The position numbers and the translations under genes are program-made. Shown in pieces: positions 34,260 to 42,700 of a stretch of 64,000 bases of DNA. The stretch lies in assembly GCF_000956505.1 (NCBI RefSeq), contig NZ_JYIX01000028.1, forward strand, positions 1 through 64,000. The letters are read 5' to 3'. Position 1 is the first letter of the stretch, and each line of letters begins with the position of its first letter. Under the pieces are notes generated by a model. It worked only from the letters and a program-made list of their open reading frames with translations. It had not been told where the DNA came from and did not search any database. The DNA comes from Microbacterium azadirachtae (GTDB taxonomy: Bacteria; Actinomycetota; Actinomycetes; Actinomycetales; Microbacteriaceae).

Positions 34260-36152
34260 ATGACCGCTCTCCTCCCGCACCACGACGGATCCCCGCTGCA
34301 CGTCTCGGATGACGCTCCCGCCCTCGGCGACATCGTCCGGGTGCGGCTGCGCGTGCCAGGGGGCTACGGTCCGCTCGCGGCGGTCCGCACCCGCTCCAAC
34401 CCCGACCACGAGCCGGAGTGGACCGACGCCGAGCGGATCGGCGCGGCGGACGGCTGGGACTGGTGGGAGGCGCCGGTCACCGTGCGCAACCCGCGGCACG
34501 GGTACCGCTTCCTGCTTCAGCACGAGGACGGCCGGATCGAGTGGCTGAACCAGACCGGCATCCACGGCCTGGAGACGCTCGACGCCGAGGACTTCGCGCT
34601 CGTCGCCGAGCCCGCCCCTCCGGCCTGGCTGCACGAGTCGGTGATGTACCAGGTGTTCCCCGACCGCTTCGCCCGTTCCGCCCAGGCCGATGAGCACCGG
34701 ACTCCGGACTGGGCGATCCCGGCGGACTGGGACACCCCGGTGGATCCGGTCATGCCCGGCCGTGCGCACCAGTTCTACGGAGGAGACCTCCCCGGGATCA
34801 TCGAGCACCTCGACCACCTCGTCGGGCTCGGCGTCAACCTGCTCTACCTGACGCCCGTCTTCCCCGCCGCGTCCAACCACCGCTACGACGCCTCGAGCTT
34901 CCTCCGCGTCGACCCGCTGCTGGGAGGTGACGAGGCGTACGCCCGCCTCATCGAGGAGGCGCACGCCCGAGGCATCAGGGTGATCGGCGACCTGACCAGC
35001 AATCACTCCGGCGACCGCCACGAGTGGTTCCGCGCGGCGTTCGGGAACCCCGGAGCGACCGAGGAGGCGTTCTACTACTTCACCGACGACGACAACACCG
35101 AGTACGAGTGCTGGCTGGGCGCGCGCAGTTTGCCCAAATTCGACTGGTCCAGCGAGGAACTGCGCGAGCGCTTCATCACGGGCGAGGACTCGGCCGTGGC
35201 GCGGTGGCTCAAGCCGCCGTACGGGGCAGACGGCTGGCGCGTGGACGTCGCGAACATGACGGGCCGCCTCGGCGCGATCGACCTGAACGCCGACGTGCGC
35301 CGGCTGCTGCGCGACACGGTGCGGGGGATCAACCCGGACGCGATCCTGCTCGGGGAGTCGACGAACGACGCCACGAGCGACCTCCAGGGCGACGGCTGGG
35401 ACGGCGCGATGACGTACCCGTCCTTCACCCGCCCGGTATGGGCCTGGCTCAGCGAGCCGAACGGCGAGCCGTACCTCACCGCGGAGGGGGAGGAGCGCAC
35501 CGAGAGCTGGTTCTTCGGCATGCAGACCGGCGGGATCCCGCGCTACACCGCGCGCGACGTCGTCGACTCGATGACCCGGTTCACCGGAGGGATCCCGTGG
35601 AGGGTGCGGCTCGGGAACATGCAGCCACTGGACACGCACGACACCGCACGGTTCGCCACGAACGCCGCACCCGGCACCGTCCCGGTCGCCGTCGGACTGT
35701 CGATGACGCTGCCGGGGGTGCCCGTCGTGTTCGCCGGCGACGAGTTCGGGCTGACCGGAGTGGACGGAGAGGCCAGCCGCACGCCGATCCCGTGGGGCAC
35801 CGAGGAGCAGCCGGAGACCGCGGAGCGGATCGCGCTCTACCGCGACCTCGTCGGGGTGCGCCGGGCGCACCCCGCGCTCGGCACCGGCGGGCTGCGCTGG
35901 CTCCACGTCGACGACGAGTGCCTCGCGTTCGTGCGGGAGTCCGAGTCCGAGACCGTGCTCGTGCTCGCGGCGCGCGGAGACGTCGACATCGAGCTCCCGC
36001 CCGGGGCGTTGACCGGAACAGCAGCGGCCGAGGCCCTGATCGGGGACGCGACGTTCGCGGTGTCCGAGGGCGGCGCCGTCGCGCTCGCCGCGGACGGCCC
36101 TGTGTTCGCAGCATGGGCGCTGCCCGGCGTGGCTGCGCCCGACGCCGGCTGA
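34260..36152 (+). CDS. GH13 alpha-glycosidase (neopullulanase/cyclomaltodextrinase type)
   Basis: The protein has 630 residues. The N-terminal domain (about 1-120) resembles the starch-binding module of neopullulanase-type enzymes. The barrel follows from MYQVFPDRF, with region I DLTSNH, catalytic nucleophile Asp329 in GWRVDVANM, acid/base Glu366 in LLGESTN and third Asp461 in LDTHDTARF. No signal peptide is present, so it should act inside the cell on imported maltodextrins. It follows malG by 97 bases, in the same locus. Confidence 0.9.
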   Translation: MTALLPHHDGSPLHVSDDAPALGDIVRVRLRVPGGYGPLAAVRTRSNPDHEPEWTDAERIGAADGWDWWEAPVTVRNPRHGYRFLLQHEDGRIEWLNQTGIHGLETLDAEDFALVAEPAPPAWLHESVMYQVFPDRFARSAQADEHRTPDWAIPADWDTPVDPVMPGRAHQFYGGDLPGIIEHLDHLVGLGVNLLYLTPVFPAASNHRYDASSFLRVDPLLGGDEAYARLIEEAHARGIRVIGDLTSNHSGDRHEWFRAAFGNPGATEEAFYYFTDDDNTEYECWLGARSLPKFDWSSEELRERFITGEDSAVARWLKPPYGADGWRVDVANMTGRLGAIDLNADVRRLLRDTVRGINPDAILLGESTNDATSDLQGDGWDGAMTYPSFTRPVWAWLSEPNGEPYLTAEGEERTESWFFGMQTGGIPRYTARDVVDSMTRFTGGIPWRVRLGNMQPLDTHDTARFATNAAPGTVPVAVGLSMTLPGVPVVFAGDEFGLTGVDGEASRTPIPWGTEEQPETAERIALYRDLVGVRRAHPALGTGGLRWLHVDDECLAFVRESESETVLVLAARGDVDIELPPGALTGTAAAEALIGDATFAVSEGGAVALAADGPVFAAWALPGVAAPDAG

Positions 36153-36240
36153 GCGCTGCGACAGGGTCCCCCGCCGCCCATTGAGGGCGCGGGGAGCCCC
36201 CTCCGCCGCGCGCCGCCCGAGCCCTCGCGCTTCACGCTCG

Positions 36241-36246
36241 TACCCT
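36241..36246 (+). promoter_or_regulatory. -10 box, leaderless layout
   Basis: TACCCT is followed by CGAGGT and the ATG at 36253. Confidence 0.45.
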
Positions 36247-36252
36247 CGAGGT

Positions 36253-36393
36253 ATGGCACGGATCGGGGGGCGCAACACCGGGATCGCGTGGCTCGCGGGC
36301 GTCGTCTGCGCCGGGGTCATCGCGGGGCTCGTGTACCTCGCCGCGCCCATGGGGCCCGTGATGGTGAACTACTTCGCGGGCCTGCTGCGATAG
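36253..36393 (+). CDS. Tiny membrane protein (46 residues)
   Basis: The protein has 46 residues: a short basic N terminus (MARIGGRN), one hydrophobic helix (about 11-31, IAWLAGVVCAGVIAGLVYLA) and a short tail ending NYFAGLLR. It is too small for family assignment. Support comes from the -10 box six bases before the ATG and from a single clean helix. It stands alone between the GH13 gene and a larger membrane protein gene. Confidence 0.5.
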   Translation: MARIGGRNTGIAWLAGVVCAGVIAGLVYLAAPMGPVMVNYFAGLLR

Positions 36394-36516
36394 CGACGCG
36401 GATCCGCCCGCGATGCGGATCCGGATCAGGCATCCGCACTTTTCCGGCACGTCTCCGCGACGGCGCCCCGCCTCGGAGATAGCCTCGAATCACCGTATCC
36501 GTATGGAGGAGCTCAC

Positions 36517-37641
36517 ATGAGTGACCACGAGGTTTCGAAGCCGGCGCAGGCGCACGACGTCGACGACGCCGTGGCCGCAGCGCCCGAGACGGACGCCCAG
36601 GGCGTCGACACCCCGGCCGTGCCCGCGGAGGCCGCCGACGTGCAGCCGGCCCCGGCCGAGGCCGCCGAGGCGCAGGCCCCGACTGCCGACGCCGCATCCC
36701 AGGACGCCGGCGAAGGCGTTGCCGGTGCGGCGCAGCCCGACCATGCCATGGTCGCGCAGAGCGCGAACGACAGCCTCGCCCAGGCCGAGCGCGCCGCCGA
36801 GGGGGCGACCGCGCGAGGCGAGGCCGCCGCCGCGGACCAGAAAGCCGCCGTCGACGCGGATCTCGCCGCCTTCGAGGCCGCCGAGGCCGCGTACCCCGGC
36901 ACGTTCGGCGGCACCTTCACTCCGCCGTCGCCCGCCGAGACGCCCACCGTCGTCGCTGCGGCGGCCGCCACGGAGACCGCGACATTCGAGCACGCGACGA
37001 CCCGCGTCGACCCCGTCGCCGAAGCGCCGACGCAGGTGCTCGCGCCGGCCGTCATCATCCCGGGCGCGAGCGACGTGCCGCCGCCCATCTTCGTACAGGC
37101 GCCGGAGCCTCCGCGCGAGCGCGGCAACCGCGGCGCGATCTTCGGCATCGGCCTGCTGGCGGCCGTCGCCTTCGCGATCCTCTACCTCGGCACCGCCCTC
37201 GGCATCGCCGCGTTCGACGGCAAGGTCACCACTGACAGCATCGGCACCTATCTGCTCGACCAGGCCCGCAGTGCAGGCCTGTGGATCCCGGTCGTCGTGT
37301 TCGCGATCGGATTCTGGCTGCTCGGCGGCATCATCAACCGCGGTCGCTGGGGCTACTGGGTCGTTTTCGGCATCATCGTCGGCGGATTCGCGTACGGCGG
37401 GCATCTGCTCGGCGCGATCGGATCCGTCGAGTTCTGGAAGCTCGGCGCGACCCAGCTGGCCGAGAACGTGAACGGACAGCTGCTGGCGCCGCTCGCGATC
37501 GCCGCCTTCATCTTCGGCCGCGAGCTCACCATCTGGTTCGGCGCATGGGCCGCCCGCACCGGCGCCCGCCGCACCGCTCAGAACGAGGAGGCGCAGCGCG
37601 AGTACGAGCGCGTCCTCGAAGCCGGACCCCAGCTGCCGTAG
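36517..37641 (+). CDS. Membrane protein with long Ala/Pro-rich N terminus
   Basis: The protein has 374 residues. The first 195 or so are low-complexity Ala, Glu, Pro and Asp, probably disordered and cytoplasmic. The C-terminal half, from RGNRGAIFGIG, has about four membrane helices with GRWGYWVVFGIIVGGFAYGG and ends in a charged tail (AQREYERVLEAG). GGAGGAGCTCAC precedes the ATG. No family was recognised. The next membrane protein gene starts 27 bases downstream. Confidence 0.8.
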   Translation: MSDHEVSKPAQAHDVDDAVAAAPETDAQGVDTPAVPAEAADVQPAPAEAAEAQAPTADAASQDAGEGVAGAAQPDHAMVAQSANDSLAQAERAAEGATARGEAAAADQKAAVDADLAAFEAAEAAYPGTFGGTFTPPSPAETPTVVAAAAATETATFEHATTRVDPVAEAPTQVLAPAVIIPGASDVPPPIFVQAPEPPRERGNRGAIFGIGLLAAVAFAILYLGTALGIAAFDGKVTTDSIGTYLLDQARSAGLWIPVVVFAIGFWLLGGIINRGRWGYWVVFGIIVGGFAYGGHLLGAIGSVEFWKLGATQLAENVNGQLLAPLAIAAFIFGRELTIWFGAWAARTGARRTAQNEEAQREYERVLEAGPQLP

Positions 37642-37668
37642 CGGCGCCGGCCTGCCCCGCAGGAGAGC

Positions 37669-38175
37669 ATCACGAACGAGACCCCGCCGAACCCCCGCGA
37701 GCCCCGGCCCGCGGGGGTTCGGCCTGTCCTCGCCTGGGCGATCGGGGTCATCTCGTTCTTCGCGCTGGCCATCATGGGCCTCGGCGTGCTGAGCCTCTTC
37801 GCCGAGCGCGACCTCATCTCCGTGCCACGACTCGGCCAGCTGCCGGGCATCGTCGGCATGGTGCTCGCCGTGGCGGTCTTCGCCCTGGCGCTGCGGGGAG
37901 TGCTCGCGAATCCCCATCCGTCGTTCGTCGCGACGGTGTTCCTCGCGCTCGGCGCGGCTCTCGTCCACCTGGGTGGACTCTGGGCCGCCGCGGTGGCGGA
38001 GGGCGCGGGCGCGATCGACGCCACGGCGGCCGCGGGCCAGCTCGTGCTGGGCGGGGCGAGCGCCGTGATCGTGGTGGCGGCGCTCATCGCGGCGTGGGTG
38101 GCGATCGCGCTGCGGCGCACGGAGGCGAGGGCTCCGCGCTGGCCGTGGGAGAAGGACGACGACGAGCAGCCCTGA
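37669..38175 (+). CDS. Small membrane protein with apparent ATC start
   Basis: The protein is about 168 residues with four hydrophobic helices. The reading frame is open from the stop of the previous gene (37639-37641, same frame), but it contains no ATG, GTG or TTG until 37774, which lies inside the first helix (VISFFALAIMGLG). A perfect AGGAG ends three bases before ATC at 37669, which starts ITNETPPNPREPRP and would give an intact first helix. So translation may start at ATC, or one base may differ from the true genome. The tail is acidic (EKDDDEQP). No family was recognised. Confidence 0.6.
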   Translation: MTNETPPNPREPRPAGVRPVLAWAIGVISFFALAIMGLGVLSLFAERDLISVPRLGQLPGIVGMVLAVAVFALALRGVLANPHPSFVATVFLALGAALVHLGGLWAAAVAEGAGAIDATAAAGQLVLGGASAVIVVAALIAAWVAIALRRTEARAPRWPWEKDDDEQP

Positions 38176-38244
38176 CCTGCGCTCCTCGTGAGCGCCGCGG
38201 CACCCGATCTCGCGTGCCGCGGCCACCCGGGCGTGTCCGCCCCG

Positions 38245-38250
38245 TACGCT
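38245..38250 (+). promoter_or_regulatory. -10 box, leaderless layout
   Basis: TACGCT is followed by GGAGGC and the GTG at 38257. Confidence 0.5.
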
Positions 38251-38256
38251 GGAGGC

Positions 38257-38904
38257 GTGGAGCGCTCGCTGGAGACGCAGGTGGACCAGGCCGTCGAGGC
38301 CTGGCTGCGCTGGGTGCCGCGCTGGGAGCCCTCCACGCACCGCGGGCGGGTCGCGCCGTGCCGTCGCTGCCTCGGCTCTCCTGTGCTCTCGGCCGCGGGC
38401 ATCGGCGGGAACGTGCCGCACGGCGTGCAGCACGGGCTCTCCACGCGCATCAAGACCATCGTCGATCACTCGGTCGCCGAGTACACGGCGCGGAATCTGC
38501 CGATGCTGCAGGGGGAGCTCGACCAGCAGGCCGCGCGCAACCGCGCCCGCGCGTACCGGCCCACCGAGGATCTCGAGCCCGAGTACGAGGGCATGCCGCT
38601 GGATCCGGATCCGGTCCCGGGGGCGCCGTTCCTGTTCACGCTCGCCGGCATGGCCGATGCGGACGCGGGGGAGCTGCCCCCGCTGCCGCCGCTGAGCGAC
38701 GACGCGAAGGCCGCGCTGCGTCACGAGGTCGCGCTCGCCGACGACTATGCGAACGTCGTGGGCCGCGAGATCTGCGGGCTGCTGCTGCGCCATCGCCTGC
38801 GGGTGCAGGCCGCGATCAGCGAGTTCGTCGAGCCGCAGATCGAGGCGATGCTCGCCGAGCTCACCGAGGCGCTGGACTCGCCCTTCGATCCCGACACCCT
38901 CTGA
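38257..38904 (+). CDS. Soluble protein of unknown function
   Basis: The protein has 215 residues. An N-terminal region has CRRC (about 37-40) and a C-terminal helical region (HEVALADDYANVVGREICGL and VEPQIEAMLAELTEAL). It has no signal peptide or membrane segment. The single Cys pair with one His nearby is not enough to claim a zinc finger. The GTG at 38257 is supported by the -10 box six bases upstream. No family was recognised. Confidence 0.65.
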   Translation: MERSLETQVDQAVEAWLRWVPRWEPSTHRGRVAPCRRCLGSPVLSAAGIGGNVPHGVQHGLSTRIKTIVDHSVAEYTARNLPMLQGELDQQAARNRARAYRPTEDLEPEYEGMPLDPDPVPGAPFLFTLAGMADADAGELPPLPPLSDDAKAALRHEVALADDYANVVGREICGLLLRHRLRVQAAISEFVEPQIEAMLAELTEALDSPFDPDTL

Positions 38905-38967
38905 TCCCGGGAAACCGAGCGTTCGCTGGGAGCCGCGGTGCGGACTGGCATCCGTCTGCGCGCATGG

Positions 38968-39005
38968 CTATCGTTTTTCGATAGATACAGATCGCTTTTC
39001 GATAG
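38968..39005. promoter_or_regulatory. Tandem operator of the DUF2975/XRE operon
   Basis: CTATCG-TTTTT-CGATAG (38968-38984) is a perfect inverted repeat. ATCG-CTTTT-CGAT (38991-39003) repeats it imperfectly seven bases later, ending just before the ribosome site of the DUF2975 gene. It is the likely target of the XRE regulator encoded two genes on. Confidence 0.65.
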
Positions 39006-39012
39006 GAGCGCC

Positions 39013-39489
39013 ATGCAACCCCGGATCACCGCCGCACTCAAGGCGCTCATCGTCGTGCTGCTCGCGCTGCTGCTGGCGACCCAGGGGGCGCTCATCCCCG
39101 GCGTCGCGCTGCTCGCCGCCGAGCGCAACCCCGAACTCGCGTATCTGACCGGTCCGGGGATCGTCGGCGGGATCGTGCTGGTGGCGTTGATCGAACTCGT
39201 GCTCGTCTGCGTCTGGCGGCTCCTGTCGCTCGTGCGTCAGGACCGGATCTTCAGCTCGGGGGCCTTCCTCTACGTCGACATCATCATGGTGACGATGGCC
39301 GCCTCGGCGGTGCTGATCGCGGCGGCGGTGGTCGTGCTCCTGCTGGGGCACGCGGTGAACCCCTCGATCCTGTTGCTGGGCGTGGTCGGCGTCGTGATCG
39401 GCATCGCCCTCGCGCTGCTGGTCGGCGTGATGCGCGGACTGCTGCGCAAGGCGCTCGAGCTCGAGCAGGATCTGTCCGAGGTCGTCTGA
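39013..39489 (+). CDS. DUF2975 membrane protein
   Basis: The protein has 158 residues and four membrane helices, with VRQDRIFSSGAFLYVDIIMV matching the conserved F(S)...A...L loop between the second and third helices of DUF2975. Members are usually encoded directly before a short XRE regulator, as here. The role is unknown. GATAGGAG precedes the ATG at 39013. Its TGA shares one base with the regulator start (TGATG). Confidence 0.85.
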   Translation: MQPRITAALKALIVVLLALLLATQGALIPGVALLAAERNPELAYLTGPGIVGGIVLVALIELVLVCVWRLLSLVRQDRIFSSGAFLYVDIIMVTMAASAVLIAAAVVVLLLGHAVNPSILLLGVVGVVIGIALALLVGVMRGLLRKALELEQDLSEVV

Positions 39490-39704
39490 TGCCCATCGTG
39501 ATCGATCTCGACGTGCAGCTCGCGAAGAAGAAGATGAGCGTGCAGGAGTTCGCCGACGCCATCGGCATCACGCCGGCGAACGTCGCGGTGCTGAAGAACG
39601 GCCGCGCCAAGGCCGTCCGGTTCACGACGCTCGACGCGATCTGCCGGGTGCTGGAGTGCCAGCCCGGCGACATCCTGCGCTGGACGGCGGAGGCCGAGGC
39701 ATGA
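39489..39704 (+). CDS. Short XRE-family regulator (YozG type)
   Basis: The protein has 71 residues and is a single helix-turn-helix domain: VQEFADAIGITPANVAVLKN is the HTH and LDAICRVLECQPGDILRW the C-terminal part found in YozG-like regulators that pair with DUF2975 proteins. It probably binds the CTATCG/CGATAG repeats upstream of the operon. Translation is coupled on both sides: its start overlaps the DUF2975 stop, and its stop overlaps the next start (ATGA). Confidence 0.9.
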   Translation: MPIVIDLDVQLAKKKMSVQEFADAIGITPANVAVLKNGRAKAVRFTTLDAICRVLECQPGDILRWTAEAEA

Positions 39705-42700
39705 CCGCCACCGCAGCCTGGGCGGCGACGGCGCTCGGCCGGCTGCGCGACGACGAGCACTGCCCGGTCTGCGACGCCGCGGTCGTCGCGCCGACGTGCC
39801 CGGCGTGCGGGGCCGACTTCCGCGGGCAGGAGGCGCAAGACCTGTGGTCGGCCTCGCAGCAGGCCGCGGTCGCGCTCGCCCACCGCGAACAGCTGGTGGC
39901 CGCGCTTCCTCGGGTGAGCGCTGCGGAGGCCGCGGCGCCGCTCGCGCCGCGGGCAGACGTGTCGAGCCCGGCCGTCCCGGTCGCGGGGGTCCCTGGGACG
40001 CCGATCTTCCCGCCGCCGGCGCTGGGCGCCCCCGCGCCCGAGCGGAGCACGTCGCTCCAGTCGCTGCTGTCCGTCGCGGGAGCAGGGCTGTTCGGCACAG
40101 CGGCGATCGTGTTCAGCTTCTTCACCCCGGATCTCGCGGCCGCGGCGCGCACGGCCATCGTCGGGGCGACGGGGGCTCTGTTCGTCGCCGGCGCGGTGCT
40201 GCTCGCCCGGCGGGGGCTGCGCTTCTCCGCGGAGACCGTCGCGGCGCTCGCGCTGGTCTTCGCCGGGCTCGCCGCGCAGGGCGTCGTCGCGGCCGCCACA
40301 GGCGCGGATCCGTGGCTGCTCAGCGCGGTGCTGACCGCGGCGGGCTCGGCCGCGCTCCTCGCGGTCGCCGGCCGGGCGCGGCTGCGGGTCTGGTTCTGGG
40401 CGGGCACGGTCGGGCTCGCCGTGGCCCCGGCGATGTTGGCGGGGGTCGCGGGCATCGGTGACGGGGGGCTGCTCGCGATCCTCGCCGTCGCCTTCGTGGC
40501 GCTCGCCGAGGTCGCCGCGCTGCCGCGGCTGGGCGCGCGGTTCCTCGTCGCGGATGCGACGGAGCGCCCGGATACGGCGGAGCGCCCGGATGCGGCGGAT
40601 CGCGCAGATACGGCGGAGCGTCCGGACGCGATCGGATCCTCGGAAGCCGAGCAGGGTCCGTCCGCTCCCTCCCGCGCGGCCGCGCCGTTCGACCTCGAAC
40701 GCGGGTCGCTGATCGTGGCGCAGGCGGTCGCGGTGACGATCGTGATGCTGATGAGTGCCGGCCGGCTGATGACGATCTCCGGAGCGATGCCCGTGCTCGC
40801 CCTGACCGCGATGCTCGTCTGCGTCCAGGCGCTGCTCGCCACGCGCAACGGGGGAGCGATCGTGTGGAGCATCGTCGCGGGGGTCGCCGGTGCCGGCGCT
40901 CCCGTGCTCGTGGCGTTGAGTATCGCACCCCGAATGGGCATCCCCTGGTTCCTGGTCTCCTGCGCCGGGGGCGTCGGACTCGGGCTCGTCCTGCTCGGCG
41001 CCGTGCTGCCGCTGCCCCGCACCGCACGTCCGGTGGCGGTCGTCGGTGGTGCCCTGGGCGTCCTCGCCGCGGCGCTCGCGCCGGGAGGGCTCTTCACCGC
41101 ACTCGCGGGCGGATCCGTCCTGGCCCGGCTGAGCGGGGATGCGGCGTTCGCCGACGGCCCGGTCGCGGAACTGTCCGCCGAGCTGGGCTGGGCCCTGGTC
41201 GCGAGTCTCGTCCTCGGTGCGGCCGCCCTCGGCGCGGTCGCGGTGCTGGCGCGCCGCAGGACCGTCGCCTTCCGGGCGGTGTTCGCCGCGCTGGCGATCG
41301 TGCCCGCCGCGCTCGCGGTGCTGGCGCTCGGGGCTTCGCCGCTGCTTGCGACGCCGATCCGCATCGGCCTGCTGCTCGTGGCGGCGGTCTCGATGTCGCT
41401 GGTCGTGCGGGTGCCGCGGCGAGTCGGGGAGGTGCCGCGGATCCTGCTGCTCATCGCGGCCCACATCGCGGTCGTCCTCGCCGCCTTCGTCGGCGCCGAG
41501 GATCCGATGCTCATGCCTCTCGCGGGCGCGGCGACCCTCCTCTCCCTCCTCGCGCTCGGCGCCGCACTCCCGCGGGGCGCACGGTTCCTGCTCGTCGGCG
41601 CGGGCTTCGGCTACGCGCTCGTGGTGCTCTCGTCGGCGCTCGCGCTCACCGGTATCGGCGGCGTCGCGCTGCTCAGCCTCACCGCGACGACGGGTCTGCT
41701 CGTGGTCGCGGCGGTCACGGCGCTGCGGTCGGTGCCCGCCCGCTCCTGGCAGGCCATGCTCGCGGTGGCCTCGGTGCCGTTCGCGATCGGCGTGGCCCAG
41801 GTGCTGATCGAGCGCAGCGGCTGGACCGCTCTGCCCACCGCGGCGATGGCCGTGCTCGCCGCGCTGCTGCTGCAGACGCGGCGCGAGGGTGCGTCGCCCG
41901 CAGTGCGACTGCTCGCGGCCGCCGTGATCGTACCGGCGCTGGCGGTGTCGGTGCTGTGCCTGGGCGCACAGGTGCTGCCGATGAGCGCCTCCCCGGTGGT
42001 GCTGCCGGTGATCGCCGCACTCGTGGCGGCCGTGCTGCCGTGCACCCGGCGGATCCGCCGTGCTCTCGCGGACCGCGGAGTGGGGCGCATCGTCGCGGCC
42101 CGGATCCAGACCGCGCTCGAAGCGGGTGCGCTCCTCACCGGAGCGCTCGCCGTCGTGCTGGCGCTCGTGCGCGAGGCCGCGGGTTTCGGCACGGCCTGCG
42201 CCGTGCTGGCGCTGCTGTCGGCGGGTGCCGGGGTCGCCGCTGCGACGACCGGGCGCCGGCACCTGCGTGCGGTCGCGGCGGTCGCCGCCACAGGTGCGCT
42301 GTGGTCGGGGTGGGCCGCGCTCGGAGTGACCCTGGCCGAGGCCTACCTGCTGCCGCCCGCGCTCGCCGCGGTGGCGTTCGGAACCGTGCGCGCGCTGCGG
42401 GGCGGGGCCGGGGCGGTGTTCGCGGCGGTCGGATCCGTAGGAGCGGTCGTTCCGGTGCTCGCGCTCATCGGCGCCGGCACCGCGCAGGCCTCGCTCTGGC
42501 GCGCCGGGGCGCTGCTCGCGGCGTCGTGGCTGCTCGCTGCGGTCGTGGGTGTGCTCGTCCGGAGCCTGCGTCGCAGCGATGACGCCGAGGGCAGCACGGC
42601 GCCGCGGGCATCCGTGGCCGCCCGCCGCCTGCGTCCTGTGGCGTCGTGGCTGGCGGCGGCCTCGCTCGTGGCGGGCCTGGCGGGAGCGGCGCAGGCGATC

